This document shows, piece by piece, positions 1 through 12,900 of a stretch of DNA of 64,000 bases; positions within the stretch are counted from its first letter, which is position 1; every line of letters begins with the position of its first letter. This DNA is from Amaranthus tricolor (Eukaryota > Streptophyta > Magnoliopsida > Caryophyllales > Amaranthaceae): positions 21,421,582 to 21,485,581 of the forward strand of contig NC_080051.1 in the NCBI RefSeq assembly GCF_026212465.1, given 5' to 3'. Below the pieces are notes generated by a model, which was not told the DNA's origin, did no database searches, and was given only the letters and a program-made list of their open reading frames with translations. Made by a program: the position numbers and the translations under genes.

Positions 1-3000
1 CATATAAATAAAACGATCGATTGAGTAACGCATTTAAGTGAAGTGTTTCGGTTCAGATTGTCCCTTCTTGATGCCAATCAATAGCATAACTCGGAAAAAA
101 ACTGAGGCCTCATAGGTCCTGTATTAGGCCGTGACAATTTGTCACATAATCGGTCTGCTTGTGTGGACACGGGACACTCGTGGGCTCAGACCCACAGACC
201 ATCGGGTCAAGAACATTGACTTGCACATACACTTGGTGAGACTATTGTTGCCCAAAACCATATGGTAGTAGGAGTATTAGCTCACCCAATATATATGCAA
301 GTCCATGACCCACTATTTTATCGATGTGGAAGTATTTCTAACATCCTAGCTCATCAAGGTCAATTTAATGAAGTAATCCATCGAGAAATATAAGATGTAT
401 AAGGTCATGCATGCACCTGATCCAATAGTTCTTTGACATCCTTGCCTTCCTTACTACTCCGTGCAGCACCGAGCTCAACACCCGACACCCTTTCAGCAAA
501 CTTTAGGGTGCTTAAGGATTCTGTGTACGATTCCACATCAGGATTCACCTGAACAAACATAAGCGTCTTTGCTTTACCACCTAAAACATAAACAACAATA
601 GTTAAACTAACATGATTTAGCTAGGCAGGTAATCGAACAGTGAATAAAAAGGTGAGGGAATAGAATGTTTTACCTAGAGAGGCCTGAAGAACTTGCGTAA
701 GCTTGCTATTTCTGTACGGCACATGAGGGTTCTTTTGAGCGAGTGAAAAGATGACATCACCAAGCGCAGCTAGTGACTTGTTGATATGTTGTGCCTCCTT
801 CAACCTATCTCCTGCTACTTCGGACCTGTCGACTCGCTCACTACCAGCAAGATCCACCAAATGCAGACTACCGTGTGAAGTTGCTCCGGATTTTAAATCC
901 ACTCCCTGAACATGAACGGTGACAACACTGCAGAACAAGTATAGTTGATACAATTCAGTTCTGCAATTCGATTTGACTCTCGGATTTTCAGTTTAGTATA
1001 GTTCAGTATCATTCAAATAGGCCCTTGGTGCATTTGAATGCCAATACAAAAAAGAGCGATGAATTCAACCTGTGTGAGCGACTACTTCTTTCATTCATTG
1101 CAGTAGCACTGACTGATCGGTTTGATAGTCCAATGTTCATCAATTCGATAACATCTTCGGTGCATCGAACCGAAACCATGCTTGCATCAGGTACAGCAAG
1201 TCCATGTACTTGAGGAGTGGCTAGAATCCCAAGTGTGTGCAAGTTAAGGAAAAAAAAATTAAAACTGTAGCACTATTACATAATTCACTAGTTAATTCGC
1301 TTTTTGAATTCGTGATTCGGTCAAAATAGCCCAAAATAGCCCAAAACCAACCATAATTCTATTTTTGTGATTCGCGAGAAGATTAACGAATAAAGTAACA
1401 CTGAACTGTAGAGTATGATGCCAGTGTTTAGCACTCATCAAGCAACAATAACCGTAACAAAAGGATATTTCTTTTGTGAACCATCATTTGAAAGTAAATC
1501 CCGGATTTGTTCGTTGTATATTTCGATCATCTGAACACCTACATCGTAGGAAAAGAAACTCTTTCTATCTTCTGATATTTGGAAAAGATCATCTAAAGCA
1601 CGATAATTGACCCCCCAATCGTCTTTAGATGCATTATCCGGTCCACTCTGTGGGAAGAAAAATCAAACGATTAACTCTTCGAGGCAACAAGAACTCCATT
1701 ATAAACATTGGGAATGAAGATAAAAGTTACCATTGTGTAGGTTTTCCCAGAACCTGTTTGACCATAAGCAAAAATGCAAACATTATATCCATCAAGAATA
1801 GTTCGAATCAATGGTTGAGTATCCGAGAAAACCTCAGCTGTCATAAGAAAAAATATACATGTTAAAAGCAATCAGGGTAAAATATTTATAGGCCAAAAAG
1901 ACTTGATAGAGCCTTGAGGTAAAAAAAGAAAAAAGAAACCTTGAGTAACCATAGAGCCATAAACTTTATTGAATCTGAATGACTTTGGAGCATCCTTCGG
2001 TTTGGCGGGATTTGCAACAATAATTTCTCCATGTTCCCCAATGTTCTGTACAATTGTTTGCTTTTGATTCTCCCATGGACGGAATGGCCTTACACGACAA
2101 TATACTCTTATATTACCTGCGCAAATAAAAAGAATACAAATGATAGGCTGAAACAAATAATCCGATCTATCACTTAGCAGTAAAATCATGTTGATGCGAT
2201 ACTTGCACCGGACAAATGTCGGTCAGAACTATGAGATATCCCTGAACTAATCAAAATGAAGTTTTTTATATCTTTATGATGCGAGTTGTATCAATTTGGT
2301 AAATTTAAAAACCTTTACTAGTTCGACGACGAATCAAGAAGAACAGCCGGTAACAAACCTTTTAAATCTTGAAGCTCGTTATATAATTTTCGATTTTCAT
2401 TGAGAACTTCGTGATAGCTTTGAGCAGCTTTTGCCAATTTTTTGAGCTTTGTACCTGATCAAGTTATATAAAATTCATTATTATGTTTTAACGAATCAAA
2501 ACGTTTAGAAACTTCAAAAGATGTGATTTCTTACCTAGATGGTTCAATTCCTCGAGATAGGTCCTCTGTGTATTCAACATTTCAAGCTTGATGGCCTCTG
2601 ACGAAAGCCTAAGCTCCTGAGTAGTAGCAATACATTATATCAATGAATCATCGTGTCAAGGAACTCACTTAATCAAAAGCTTAAGTTGATGGTTGAGGCT
2701 TCAGGACATGTGATATACTCTAACACGCCCCTCACACGAGAGCCTCTAAGGCTAGAAGTGGATGCAACACAGGCCATCTTCATAACTGGCACAGAAGATT
2801 CCGCTTTAAATGAGGGGTGGTTGAGATTCGAACTCGTGATATGTTGTCACGTTGGCTTCTGATACCATGTCAAGAAACCAACTCAACCAAAAACTTAGTC
2901 GATGGTTGAGGCCCCATAATATGTTAAACACTTTAACACATCGGACAATAAATTTCCATGTCAAAGATTTAACTAAAACACATTAAACACATACCTCCAA

Positions 3001-6000
3001 ACCAGACTGATGAATCTTCAAAAACGTTTCAAAGATGCGCTCTTTCTTGATCCAGCTCTGGTTTATTGTCTTAGAATTCAACTCAAGTTCTTTGATCTTA
3101 CCCTTGGAATCTTCAAGAAGCTTCTCTTGCTGCCTTAACTTTTCTTCCAAGCCAGATTTTACCACTTTAGCTTCAGTTTCCAACTGCAAACTACGAAGTT
3201 CATGCTTCTTTTTCGCCATTTCCAGCTCCTGTTGCAGTGTTGTGACCTCGGCAAGTCCTTCTGCCTTATCCTTTGAATTTTCGAGAAGTTTCTCTTGTTC
3301 CTTTAGCCGCTTTTCTAAAAGCGATTGTACCATTTTAGATTGTGTATCCAACTCCGTGTAACGCATTTCATGCATCTTTTTAGCCGTTTCAAGCTCTTGT
3401 TTTAGTGTTGAAACCTCAAGATTATCTTCATCCTTCTGTTTTTTCAACTTCGCATTGTCCTCCTGCTCGAACCTTTTTTTCTCTTCAATCTTCCAAATCT
3501 CCGACTACATTTAGTCCATCAAAATGTGAGTTCACATCAAAAGTTCATCAACCATATTGATTTTCTTGAAGCAAACATAATGTGTATGAAAACAATTTAT
3601 TCATAATAACAATCAAAAATGGCGTTTTATAGGACCATTAATACAATATTCCATCATCCCAAACGCCATTTAATAAAATTCACCTAGGCTCCCACCTTGG
3701 CAGGATTTGGAGGGTCATATGTGTTCAAACTTACCAATCCTATAACAAAAAAGTTACTTAAAATTGTTTCGTGATAGCAAACATCATTAGAAATTAGACA
3801 TACATAACAAGAGCAAAATATTTATCGAGTTTTTATAGGACCGTGTAAAGGATATATTAAGAAACTTAAGAATCAATATGAATGTGATATCAAGAATGAC
3901 CAATATCAACAAAGGTTAAGTTCAAATAGAGTTACAAACTTCTCCATCTGCTGAACTACAACGAAGATAATCGGACTAGGTAAACACTAGGAAGTTTTGT
4001 AGCATATGCAACCGATCTCAAGCATATGAAATAGGATCAATGAAAAGATATGTAGAAATAAATTCTTGAGAACCGTACCTTAATATTCTGAAGCTGGTTC
4101 ATAACGATCTGTCAATAAGTTGGACGATGTTTAAGTCACAAAAAGAAATACGACATATGAAAATAACTTGTTAAAACATCACGAAATGTATGATTTGAAA
4201 TAATACCTCACTCTCATCACTAGTCCCTTTGGCGAGAGTTTCAAGCGCTTTAAGTCTTGACTGATATTTTTGTTCGCGTGCCTTAAAAAGATTGCTTTGC
4301 TGTAGGAAAGACAAATAAATGCATAAATCAGAGCATTCCTTGAGAAATAACGTAGCACAAGACAAGTTTGACGAGCAAGTTACAGTGCGCAAATGATCAG
4401 CTTGAGTTGCAATTCTTCGTTCTATCTCCTGCACAACCTTTCTCAAAAGGCAAGCTATGCGCTGAGAAAAACAAACGAAACAAACGTTAAATGATGTAGT
4501 CGTTCATCTTTACGCACAAGTATAATTCAAATCACATGAAGATTGAAAGGACAAACTCTCAAAGTACTTGAGGTATTTCAGCGTTCTTTCTCTCTATGCT
4601 TTCATCCAGGATTCCGTTTATAACACCAAGAAGCGACTGAGTCGGAGCATTCTACACACAAAAAAAAAAATCAAAAATGTTCACTTGGAAAGAGCTTTCG
4701 TGTTGACTAAAGTACAAACATCAACAACTTACATCTAAGCTATTTGATCTTAACATTTCCGAGATCTTTGTAGCAGGTTGATCAGTGTAGAATCCTTGCT
4801 TCATTTGAAACACTTCATGAAACTTACTTCCACTATGGAGTAGCTTAGTAGGTGATTCTAATATACACATACAAGGCAATGAAAAGTCAGAAAACGGGTC
4901 ATAAAGCTCACATAAAATTTTTTACCTCAATTGAAATATGATCTATGTTCATTTAATTTGAATGATCATTTTATAGATATTATATTATTTTTATTAGAGT
5001 ATATAATATATTCTGAGGCCTCAACCATCAACATAAGCTTTCAGTTGAGTCGATTGGTGTTACAATTGGTTGCGACCCCAGAATATGTTATATATTAGCT
5101 AACAATGTTTCTCAAACATACACCTCGAAAGTAGTCCTCAATACGCAATCTTTTATGCGACTATATCCTAGTATCAAGATATTGTTACTACAACTCATTC
5201 TTATGGAAGAGAGAAAGAGAGAGCAAAAGTGAGTCCAACCAGGTGAAAGGGGACTACAAGCTCGCTGGTATTTCGGATCAGACAACGCTTTCCGCCTTTC
5301 ATCTGCTGCTTTCGAAACTGAGCTACCAAAATTTATCATCGAGCGCTCTTTAAGAGCCAAAAGGCAATCTAGTACAGGCTTCATGGATCCCTTATAACCA
5401 TATAAGCAAAGAATAAATAAAAATCGAATTCAGAGTACAAGTTAACCGAGACACCAAAATTAGAAGGGAAATGAGGGCAGAGCAGGGACTACCTTCTCTA
5501 GGTCTGACATCTGAAAACTTGGCAAACCGATCTCAGACATGATGGTAAGAAACCGCTGAACTTTTCTTCGTCTGGACTCTACGGTGGGACTAGAATCATC
5601 AACCTATAGTGAAATCGATAATACACATCATAATTTCTAGTGCACAGTCAACTACACATGAAGCAATAAAAAATTTGAAGTACCTTACTAACTTCATCGA
5701 CAGAAATGTATTTTAACTTGTATAATATCTGAATAAATATGCACCCATCAAGCAAGGATGCTCTAATCTCCTCATCGGAAGCTCCTACCGACAAATAGAA
5801 ATGAGGGACTAAAGCGTTTATCCACTCAACCAGAGCCAAACGTTTTGAGACTGCATATAACAAGTTAATTCAGTAATGTAGACGAGGATGGTGGTTCAGA
5901 GGTATGAAATTACTATCCGAATTACTTACCGTCAGCCTCGAATGTAGGACTCGACAACATTTCGAAAGTACTTCCTCTAACATTATATCTTGGACTGGTA

Positions 6001-6005
6001 TTCAT
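1..6005 (-). CDS. KIN14: Kinesin-14 with N-terminal CH domain, 3' end beyond window
   Basis: Minus-end-directed microtubule motor of the plant KIN14 class. Read from the right: start at 6005 (MNTSPRYNV), a calponin-homology segment (5690-5850, [14 protein letters not shown]), exons near 5493-5603, 5241-5390 and 4734-4859, then coiled coil (about 2983-3500, heptad-like E/K/L stretches), neck (about 2360-2450) and motor. Motor motifs are [11 protein letters not shown] (about 2100), the P-loop GQTGSGKT (about 1750), switch I NERSSRSH (about 1080) and switch II DLAGSE (about 850). The last visible exon, 417-580, has [11 protein letters not shown] and [16 protein letters not shown] and ends in CAG followed by GTGCATG, a splice donor. 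The in-frame TGA at 405-407 is therefore probably intronic and the gene continues past base 1. The order CH, coil, motor matches CH-domain KIN14 proteins that link actin and microtubules (family knowledge). The splice after about 1405 was not resolved. The start could lie further upstream. Confidence 0.93.
120..343 (-). repeat. Solo LTR of a TRIM-like family
   Basis: Read on the minus strand it starts TGTTAGAAATACTTC and ends GGCCTAATACA. It matches the two LTRs of the element at 35846-38720, apart from a missing stretch of about 18 bases near its start. Flanks share only about four bases (TCCT), so the target duplication is weak. It sits in the 3'-most intron region of the kinesin gene. Confidence 0.75.
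2654..2938 (-). mobile_element. Complete 285-bp TRIM-like LTR retroelement
   Basis: Two LTRs of about 72 bp (2654-2725 and 2868-2938) flank 142 bp of non-coding interior. The target-site duplication CATCG is perfect (2649-2653 and 2939-2943). Read on the minus strand, a primer-binding site TGGTATCAGAAGCC (2854-2867), like the 3' end of initiator Met tRNA, directly follows the right LTR. A purine tract TGTGAGGGGCG (2726-2736) directly precedes the left LTR. LTRs run TGTTA...TTGACA. It has no coding capacity, so it must have been mobilised by another element. It lies in a kinesin intron. Confidence 0.88.
3684..3785 (-). repeat. SINE-like repeat, 3' part
   Basis: Shares the pattern CCCACCTNGG...GGGTCATATGT...CAACTTACC with copies at 6373, 6590 and 6880 and, in the opposite direction, near 52690. 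The pattern resembles the body of tRNA-derived plant SINEs. Box A/B were not located. Intronic in the kinesin gene. Confidence 0.5.
4991..5062 (+). repeat. Solo LTR related to the 285-bp TRIM
   Basis: The stretch around 5014-5045 (GAGGCCTCAACCATCAACAT) is the reverse complement of the LTR at 2654-2725, including TTAGAGTATAT at its start. It lies in opposite orientation in another kinesin intron. Ends are approximate; no target duplication was seen. Confidence 0.55.
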
Positions 6006-6205
6006 AATGGTGTATTTACAAAGACACTATACTCCAAAACTCGTTCGTATATACCAGGCGAAAAGGAATTCCGTATCATTTCTAATGCAGGGAGATCATT
6101 GCTGTCTCTGTAAGAATTGAGAGCACAAACAATGAATTTGTGGTCTTCCAAGCTGCACGTAAATGGCAGTGTTCTACAAACAAAAGTGCAATAGCCAATC
6201 GCCAC
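6002..6205 (-). other. Possible upstream ORF before kinesin start
   Basis: A 67-codon ORF whose TGA stop overlaps the proposed kinesin ATG (ATGA at 6002-6005, frames offset). Acceptor-like sites (TTCTTACAG near 6106, ACGTGCAG near 6160) suggest that part of it may be intron of the 5' leader. No similarity was recognised. If transcribed it could lower translation of the kinesin; this is inference. Confidence 0.3.
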
Positions 6206-6260
6206 CCTCGATTATCTACCATTAAAATGTACTAGATATAGATGAATCACTTAGAAATAT

Positions 6261-6265
<5 letters not shown>

Positions 6266-6328
<63 letters not shown>
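6266..6328. repeat. (TA)n microsatellite
   Basis: An uninterrupted TA run of about 30 units upstream of the kinesin start codon. Confidence 0.97.
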
Positions 6329-6333
<5 letters not shown>

Positions 6334-6372
6334 AACTTAATCCAACATCAACAATATTCTATATCTCAATGC

Positions 6373-6480
6373 TATTAAGGGCTCCCACTGAGGTGGGGTT
6401 TGGAAGATCATATTTATGCAACTTACCCTTGTTATTGACAACAAAAAGATTATTTCTGATTGACTATTGGTGACAAACAT
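6373..6480 (-). repeat. SINE-like repeat copy
   Basis: Carries GCTCCCACTGAGGTGGGGTT and the matching 'CAACTTACCC...GTTATTGACAAC' block. Same family as 3684-3785 and the plus-strand copy near 52690. Confidence 0.5.
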
Positions 6481-6589
6481 CATTTGTAACTTTACATAAA
6501 TAAGATTAGCCTTGATATGTTTCCTAGTTTATGATGAAAAGCTTGTAGGGTCAACGACATCACCAACCCATTACTTCAATGCCAATAAT

Positions 6590-6660
6590 TAGCTCCCACC
6601 TAAGCGAGGTTTAATAGGGTCCACAACCGACAAATAATGTTACCTCCTTAATAGAAGAAA
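6590..6660 (-). repeat. SINE-like repeat fragment
   Basis: GCTCCCACCTAAGCGAGGTT followed by a diverged TGTTACCTCCTTAATAG. A truncated member of the same family. Confidence 0.4.
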
Positions 6661-6879
6661 CCTTAGAAAGCATATGAAAACCATGAAAGATCTTTGATCC
6701 TACGTAATATTAGATAGTAATGAAAAAATGGGTCCAAAATCCATATAGTTTGGGAGTAATCACTCAATTCAAGTCTTAAGGAATCAAAGATCAAAAGCAA
6801 TATCTATTCAGTATATTCATTAAGCTTTAATTGTAAGGTGAGACATTATCAACATTTCAGCATCCCAATTCATTAGGTT

Positions 6880-6975
6880 TACTCCCACCTAGGCGATCTT
6901 TTAAGGACAAATATACGCAACCTTGCCCATGTTGATATAACAAAGATGTTGTTTCTAATTAACCCCCAATAACAA
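6880..6975 (-). repeat. SINE-like repeat copy
   Basis: ACTCCCACCTAGGCGATCTT, then GCAACCTTGCCCATGTTGAT and a diverged tail. A further short piece with the CCCGCTTGAGG pattern lies near 7046-7070. Confidence 0.45.
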
Positions 6976-9411
6976 ATACTCATTCATTCCATAGAATTTA
7001 ATACATTTGCAAGTTAAATTGTCATCGTCATCATCATAATCTCATTGAGTCCCGCTTGAGGAGGGTGGTAAAGAAGGCAAACCAATACCCATAGCAAATA
7101 TTGCAAATTAAATGGGACGGGAGAGTACATCAACAACTTCACGAAAACAAAATTTTGATAGTCTATTATAAATCAAAGTCAAAAAAGTACAAATCAAAAG
7201 CATCATAAACATCTAAAATCATCCTACAAACAGCTCCAGAAATCTACACCAATTAATGTATTTATATGCACCCATGAAATGATCATATGATGAGGTGTGT
7301 TGATCAAAAAAATTTAAGCAACATATGATATATAGGATTCCAATTTCCAATTGACTTTTAGCATTAGAAAAAAAAAAGATAGATAGCAATGTAATAATTG
7401 ATGCATGACACTAATTAGCATGATGAAAAACAGGATTAAAAAGATAACTTACTTAATCTAATGATTAATACCCGACGATCAAAAAAAAACCCAGAAATGA
7501 TCGAAGCTGAAAGAATAAAAATGTAAAGGAATTAAAAGAATGGAAGATGAAATCAAGTATGAAAGGAAGAGGAAGGGATGTAAATGGCATTCCTTTGTTG
7601 TAGGAATAAGATATTGAAGGCCGTTGAATATTTTTGTCCCCCGGGCGACTACTTTCTTGGAATCAGTCTGACTTGGCGGGAAGCCTGCCCATCTTCTTTG
7701 GACTATTTTTTTCATTGTAAATTTATATTGGTTTTTATTCGGGCGATCGGAAATATTTTTTCCTGTTGGCATATGTTGAGAATTATTTTTATAATTAACA
7801 TTAATTTGGGAAAATACTCATTTTAAAGACTCAAACAAAAAATTAAAATATACCAATATTCATAAAAAAAAGTTCTCATTAAATAGACACCCATTTTTCT
7901 ATTTTTTGACACACTTTAAAAATTCTCTTTTCTCTCTAATTTCATAAAATTAGTATTCAAATAGTTTAATGTTTACATTATTAGTTTAATTTTGTCATTT
8001 TTAATTTTTTGTTGTATTGGTATTTAATTTTAATAATATTTTATGAATTACTTTTTTTTCTTATTAATATTTTTGGATAAAGAGAGAAAATGAGGTGAGA
8101 TAAAATATAAAGTAAGAAAGATTGGTGAGGAAACTTTTTTTTTTTTTTCATGAATGAGGTAAACTTGAATATCAAAAAATTCCGGATGATGTGAATGAAA
8201 GGGAAAATATAGAGTGAGATTGGTGAAGAAAATTTTTTTGTACACCATTGAGAGTGCTTTAATTGGTGTGGACTTTGGAAAATAAGCCCGAAGGTTGAAT
8301 TTAGTCTGAGCTCTGAGTCTTACTAATTTATCAATTTGGATTTGTAGGATATGGAAAAGGGAGAAAGACGACAACTCGTACTCATAACGAGGATGAGCCA
8401 AATAGTCCAATTAGGTTTAAGTTCTAATCCTAAAAGGGTGTTTGGCATGTGGCATGTGGAATTAGACCGCATAGAATTGGTCTGGTCTCCAGTCTTCCGT
8501 TTTAACGAGTTAATGTCTGGGTTTTGATCGGTGCACATTAGATAAGTCAAGAGATTGTGAGAATTAGATGAGAATAGAACACAAGAATTTTCTTGAAAAA
8601 TAATGGAGTATGTTTTTTCTCTAACTGAGATATAATCATTTACATCTCTTTTTATTTGTCCATTTTGTTTTATTGCAAACAATTAAAAGCAAAATTATAA
8701 TCCTTTATGCATTTAAGTATGAAATTTAAGGACACGTAAAAGGAAAATAAGGGAGCAGTACGTCCCAGTTTTTTTATCATCAAAGAAACAAATATAATTG
8801 AATGCAATCTTTATTTATTTGTCTAATTATATATTTTAAGAGATATAGGCATTATAATCCAACTTTTTCTTTATTTGTATATATTTTAAGAAATATAGAA
8901 ACTATAATTTAATTTTTACTTAATAAGCTTACGCTTTCAATGTACGATGTTATTAGCATAGAAATCATATTTATAAATATATTTTTATAAAATGACGTAA
9001 GTATATAAAATCATCATTAAATTTAAAAATTTTCAATAAATATAATCAATATAAATTGATTATTACATGATAAATTGATAATGGTAACATGAATATATGA
9101 ATAATTATTGTAAATTTGTAAACAAAAAATTTTTTGTGATTAAAGTTTCATCATTGTAGGAATGACATGAAACTTTTGATGAATTTAATAATATAAATCA
9201 TTCTCATTATCACTATTTAATGTCATTAACCAAATAGACCGTTAATGCAAAATAAGACTAAAATAAGAAAGAAATATATACATAAAATATGACAAAGATC
9301 CAACAGATCAATACCTGAGCAACTATTAGATCTATTCAAATCCCGACCACACATACTCTCCGTGTTCAATCAACTAAGCATAAATCCCGACCACACATAA
9401 ATTCTATAATA
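6976..9411. other. Intergenic region upstream of the kinesin gene
   Basis: No protein gene recognised. A moderately GC-rich block at about 7580-7700 may be a 5' leader exon or promoter of the kinesin (inference from position). The rest is AT-rich low-complexity sequence. A degraded MITE remnant lies at about 9105-9240. Confidence 0.4.
9105..9240 (+). repeat. 3' half of a PIF/Harbinger-like MITE
   Basis: From GTAAATTTGTAAAC to CCAAATAGACCG it matches the right half of the element at 60658-60970. The left half is missing or unrecognisable. Confidence 0.55.
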
Positions 9412-9620
9412 TATTGGGGGTACACCTGGCTAAGAAGGACACATCATCTTTTTTAATAATATATATATATACTCCTTTCCCTTTCTATGCAATGTAATTT
9501 CTGACATTTTCAATAAAATCATTTTCTTCCTCATTCTTCTTCCTGGCGGTTCTCTTCTTCCTCCAAGTTTGCATATCAATGGCAGGATGAATCTGCATCT
9601 CAAATCTCTCACATTCTTCA
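9412..9620 (+). repeat. 5' LTR of the Copia element
   Basis: Starts TATTGGGGGTACACC and ends CACATTCTTCA. A TATA-like AT tract at about 9455-9472 could serve the element's transcription. Confidence 0.96.
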
Positions 9621-9633
9621 TGGTATCAGAGCC
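9621..9633 (+). other. Primer-binding site, initiator Met tRNA type
   Basis: TGGTATCAGAGCC begins at the first base after the 5' LTR. This is the usual primer site of plant Copia elements. Confidence 0.95.
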
Positions 9634-9931
9634 TACTGATTGTTGCTCACGATTTTCAGATACATCTACAGACATTTCAGTATGAATTTGCATGTTTTCT
9701 TTCTTCTTTGAAATTTCTGATTTTTCGATAATTTTCTTGAAGTTCTTGATTAAATTCTTTTTTTTTTTGTTCTTCTTTTCATCTGGCGTTTCGATCTCTT
9801 CCGTTCTTTCATCCTTTTCCGTGGAACAATTTTTTTTTTTCTCTTTTTCTTCTTCTTTTTCTCCCTTATATTTGTTTGCACTCCATGTGTTTGATGTTTT
9901 GCATTCATTCCTGATTTTCTTGCCTATCATC

Positions 9932-12900
9932 ATGAATGATAATATCTCAACAAAGTTACATCTCAATTCTAATCCAGCTAGCATATACTACATTCATCCA
10001 TCCGAAAATAGCACTAATCCTTTAAGTTCTATCAAATTTGCTGGTAATGGCTTTACTGATTGGAAGCGTTCTGTTCTTATTACTCTTTCCGCTAGAAATA
10101 AACTCGGTTTTCTTAATGGAGATTACCCTAAACCTGAACCTAACACACCTGAATATGATGCTTGGATTAGATGTAATGATTTGATCATATCTTGGCTTCT
10201 TTATTCTTTAGACACACAAATAGGCAAATCTGTTCTTTATTTCAAAACTGCTTATGAAATTTGGACTGATCTTGAAGAAAGATTTGGTTATACCTCTGGA
10301 GCTCAATTGTATGATCTTGAACAACAATTGTATGCATTACACCAAGGTTCTCAATCCATTTCTGAATATTACACCAAGCTCAAAGTCTTATGGGATGAAC
10401 TGAACTCAGCATTTCCTCTACCTACTTGCACCTGTAACAAGTGCACATGTAATCTCACTCAGAAGTTTTTCAAAACTCAACAAGATCAAAGGCTTATTCA
10501 ATTTCTGATGAAAGTCAATGAGCACTTCTCTCATGTCAGAAGCAACATCCTAATGCAACAGCCTCTTCCACCGGTATCTCATGCTTACAGACTCCTCGTG
10601 CAAGAAGAAAAACATAAGGAAATCACTGATCAGTCAGCATCTAACACTGATCACATGGCGTTCAATGCTCAAAGGTCTCTTTCTTTCAGACCATATACAG
10701 CCAACAGAATTACTCATGGGAATAATCAACAAAGATTCAATGATAGTTCCATTACTCATCAAAGACATAATTCAAGCAACCAACAGAGATATAGCAACAA
10801 GAAACCAAGTTCTTCCTACTATTGCACACATTGCAAGATTTCTGGTCATAGTAATTCAAGATGTTTCGAATTACATGGCTATCCTCCTGGTTTTAAAGGT
10901 TTCAAAAACAAAAACATTGCTGCTCTAGCCCAACAGTTTTCTGATTCTCAAGATCCTTCTGATAATGCTGAAACTACCACTATTCCTATGGAAGAATACA
11001 AGTATCTCTTACAATGCATACAGAAGAAAGAATCATCACACATTCAGTCTATCTCTTCTGACACTCCCCACTCAGCTCAAGCTCATCTAGCAGGTAAAAT
11101 ATGTTTGTTGTCTTGTATAAGGACTTCTTGGATTCTGGATAGTGGCGCAACAAACCATTTTTGCTCAGACCTTAGTTTTTTTTATGAATGGCAACCTGTT
11201 TCTGGTAATGAAAGCTTTATCACCATACCTAATGGTACTAGAATACCAGTCAATCATGTAGGGACTGTGCAATTGTCTGAAAAAGTTAAACTCCTTAATG
11301 TGCTTCATGTACCAAACTTTGAGTTTAATCTCATATCTATACACAAGCTATCTACTGATCTTAATTGCACAATCACCTTCTCTAGTGACAAGTGTTTTCT
11401 TCAGGATCAGAAGTGGAAAGAGCCAGCACTTTTTCTTGGTAGCCTAAGAGGTGGTCTTTATCACATTGAGGATTCTTTGTGTAACAAGAAGTATCAGCCA
11501 TCAGCTCAAGCTCAAGCTCATATCTCAGACAAATGTATGAATGCTACCACAACAGCACAATTATGGCACCTCAGACTTGGTCACCTTCCTTTTAATCAAG
11601 TGAAGGTTCTTTTTCCTCATCAACTAAAAACAGAAGACATCATCTGTAAAGTCTGTCCTCTTGCCAAACAGACTAGGTTACCTTTTGAAAATAGTTCAAT
11701 AAAGAGCTTGAAGCCATTTCAGTTGATACATGTAGATTTGTGGGGGCCATACAAGACTAAGACACACAATGGTTTTAATCAGTTTGTTACTATTGTAGAT
11801 GATTACTCTAGACATGTTTGGATTACATTGATCAAATACAAATCTGATGTGATTTCAGTTCTGAAGAATTTTGTTCAGTATGTAGAAACACAATTTTCAT
11901 CTGTCATTTTGTGTTTAAGAAGTGATAATGCTAGAGAAATCAAGGAAGGTGAAATGAAGTTGTTTTTGCTTAGCAAGGGAATCATACATCAGACAAGTTG
12001 CCCAGAAACTCCATAACAAAATGGAGTTGTTGAGAGAAAACATAGACATTTGCTTGAAACAGCACGGGCACTACATTTTCAAGCTAAATTGCCATCTAAC
12101 CTCTGGGGAGAATCTGTATTGTGTGCTGCTCATATAATTAATAGAATGCCACTCAAAAGCATAAATCTAAGTTCACCTTATGAAAGGCTCTATGGACAAC
12201 AACCTTCTTTACAACATCTCAAATGCTATGGTTGCCTCTGTTTCGCCTCAACCTTATACAACAACAGAACCAAGTTTGATGCAAGAGCCAGGCCATGTGT
12301 CTTCCTTGGTTATCCACCCCATCAGAAGGCTTATAAAGTTCTTGATCTTGCCACCAACAAAATTCACATTTCTAGGGATGTTGTGTTCCATGAGCAACAC
12401 TTCCCATTTCATCAAAATACCTCAGCATCAGAACCTGCCTCCATACCCTTCCATAATATTTTCTTGCCCAAGACAACTTCTCATCCATCTGGTACACCAA
12501 ATGATGAACCTGATATTTTTCAAAATTTTGACACCTCTCCAGAACATACTCCACCTTCTTCTGTTCCAAAGCATAACATCACCACTATCTCTGAACATAC
12601 TTCTCCTTGTACCATTCCATCTCCTACAAGTTCTCCAGATCTGACAGGTACTTCTTCTGAAACATCCAACATTTCACCTGCTAAAATTAGGCAATCTACC
12701 AGAATTCATAAGCCTCCTTCATATCTCAGTAACTATATCTGTCCAACTATATCCTATTCCAACTCCAACAACAATGCCATTAACTATTCCAGCCTACCTC
12801 AGAAACATCAAGCCTTGATAGCTCATCATTCACAGACTTCAGAACCCACATCCTTTTTGGAGGCAGCCTCTGATCAAAATTGGGTCAAAGCCATGGAACA

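Noticed and set aside
405..407. TGA as the stop codon of the kinesin
   Set aside because: It directly follows a good splice donor (CAG then GTGCATG) at the place where related kinesins continue into a C-terminal coil, so the exon more likely ends at 417.
9621..9633. tRNA-like sequence
   Set aside because: Only the 3' terminal complement of initiator Met tRNA is present, as a retroelement primer site. The same holds for 2854-2867 and 38431-38442.
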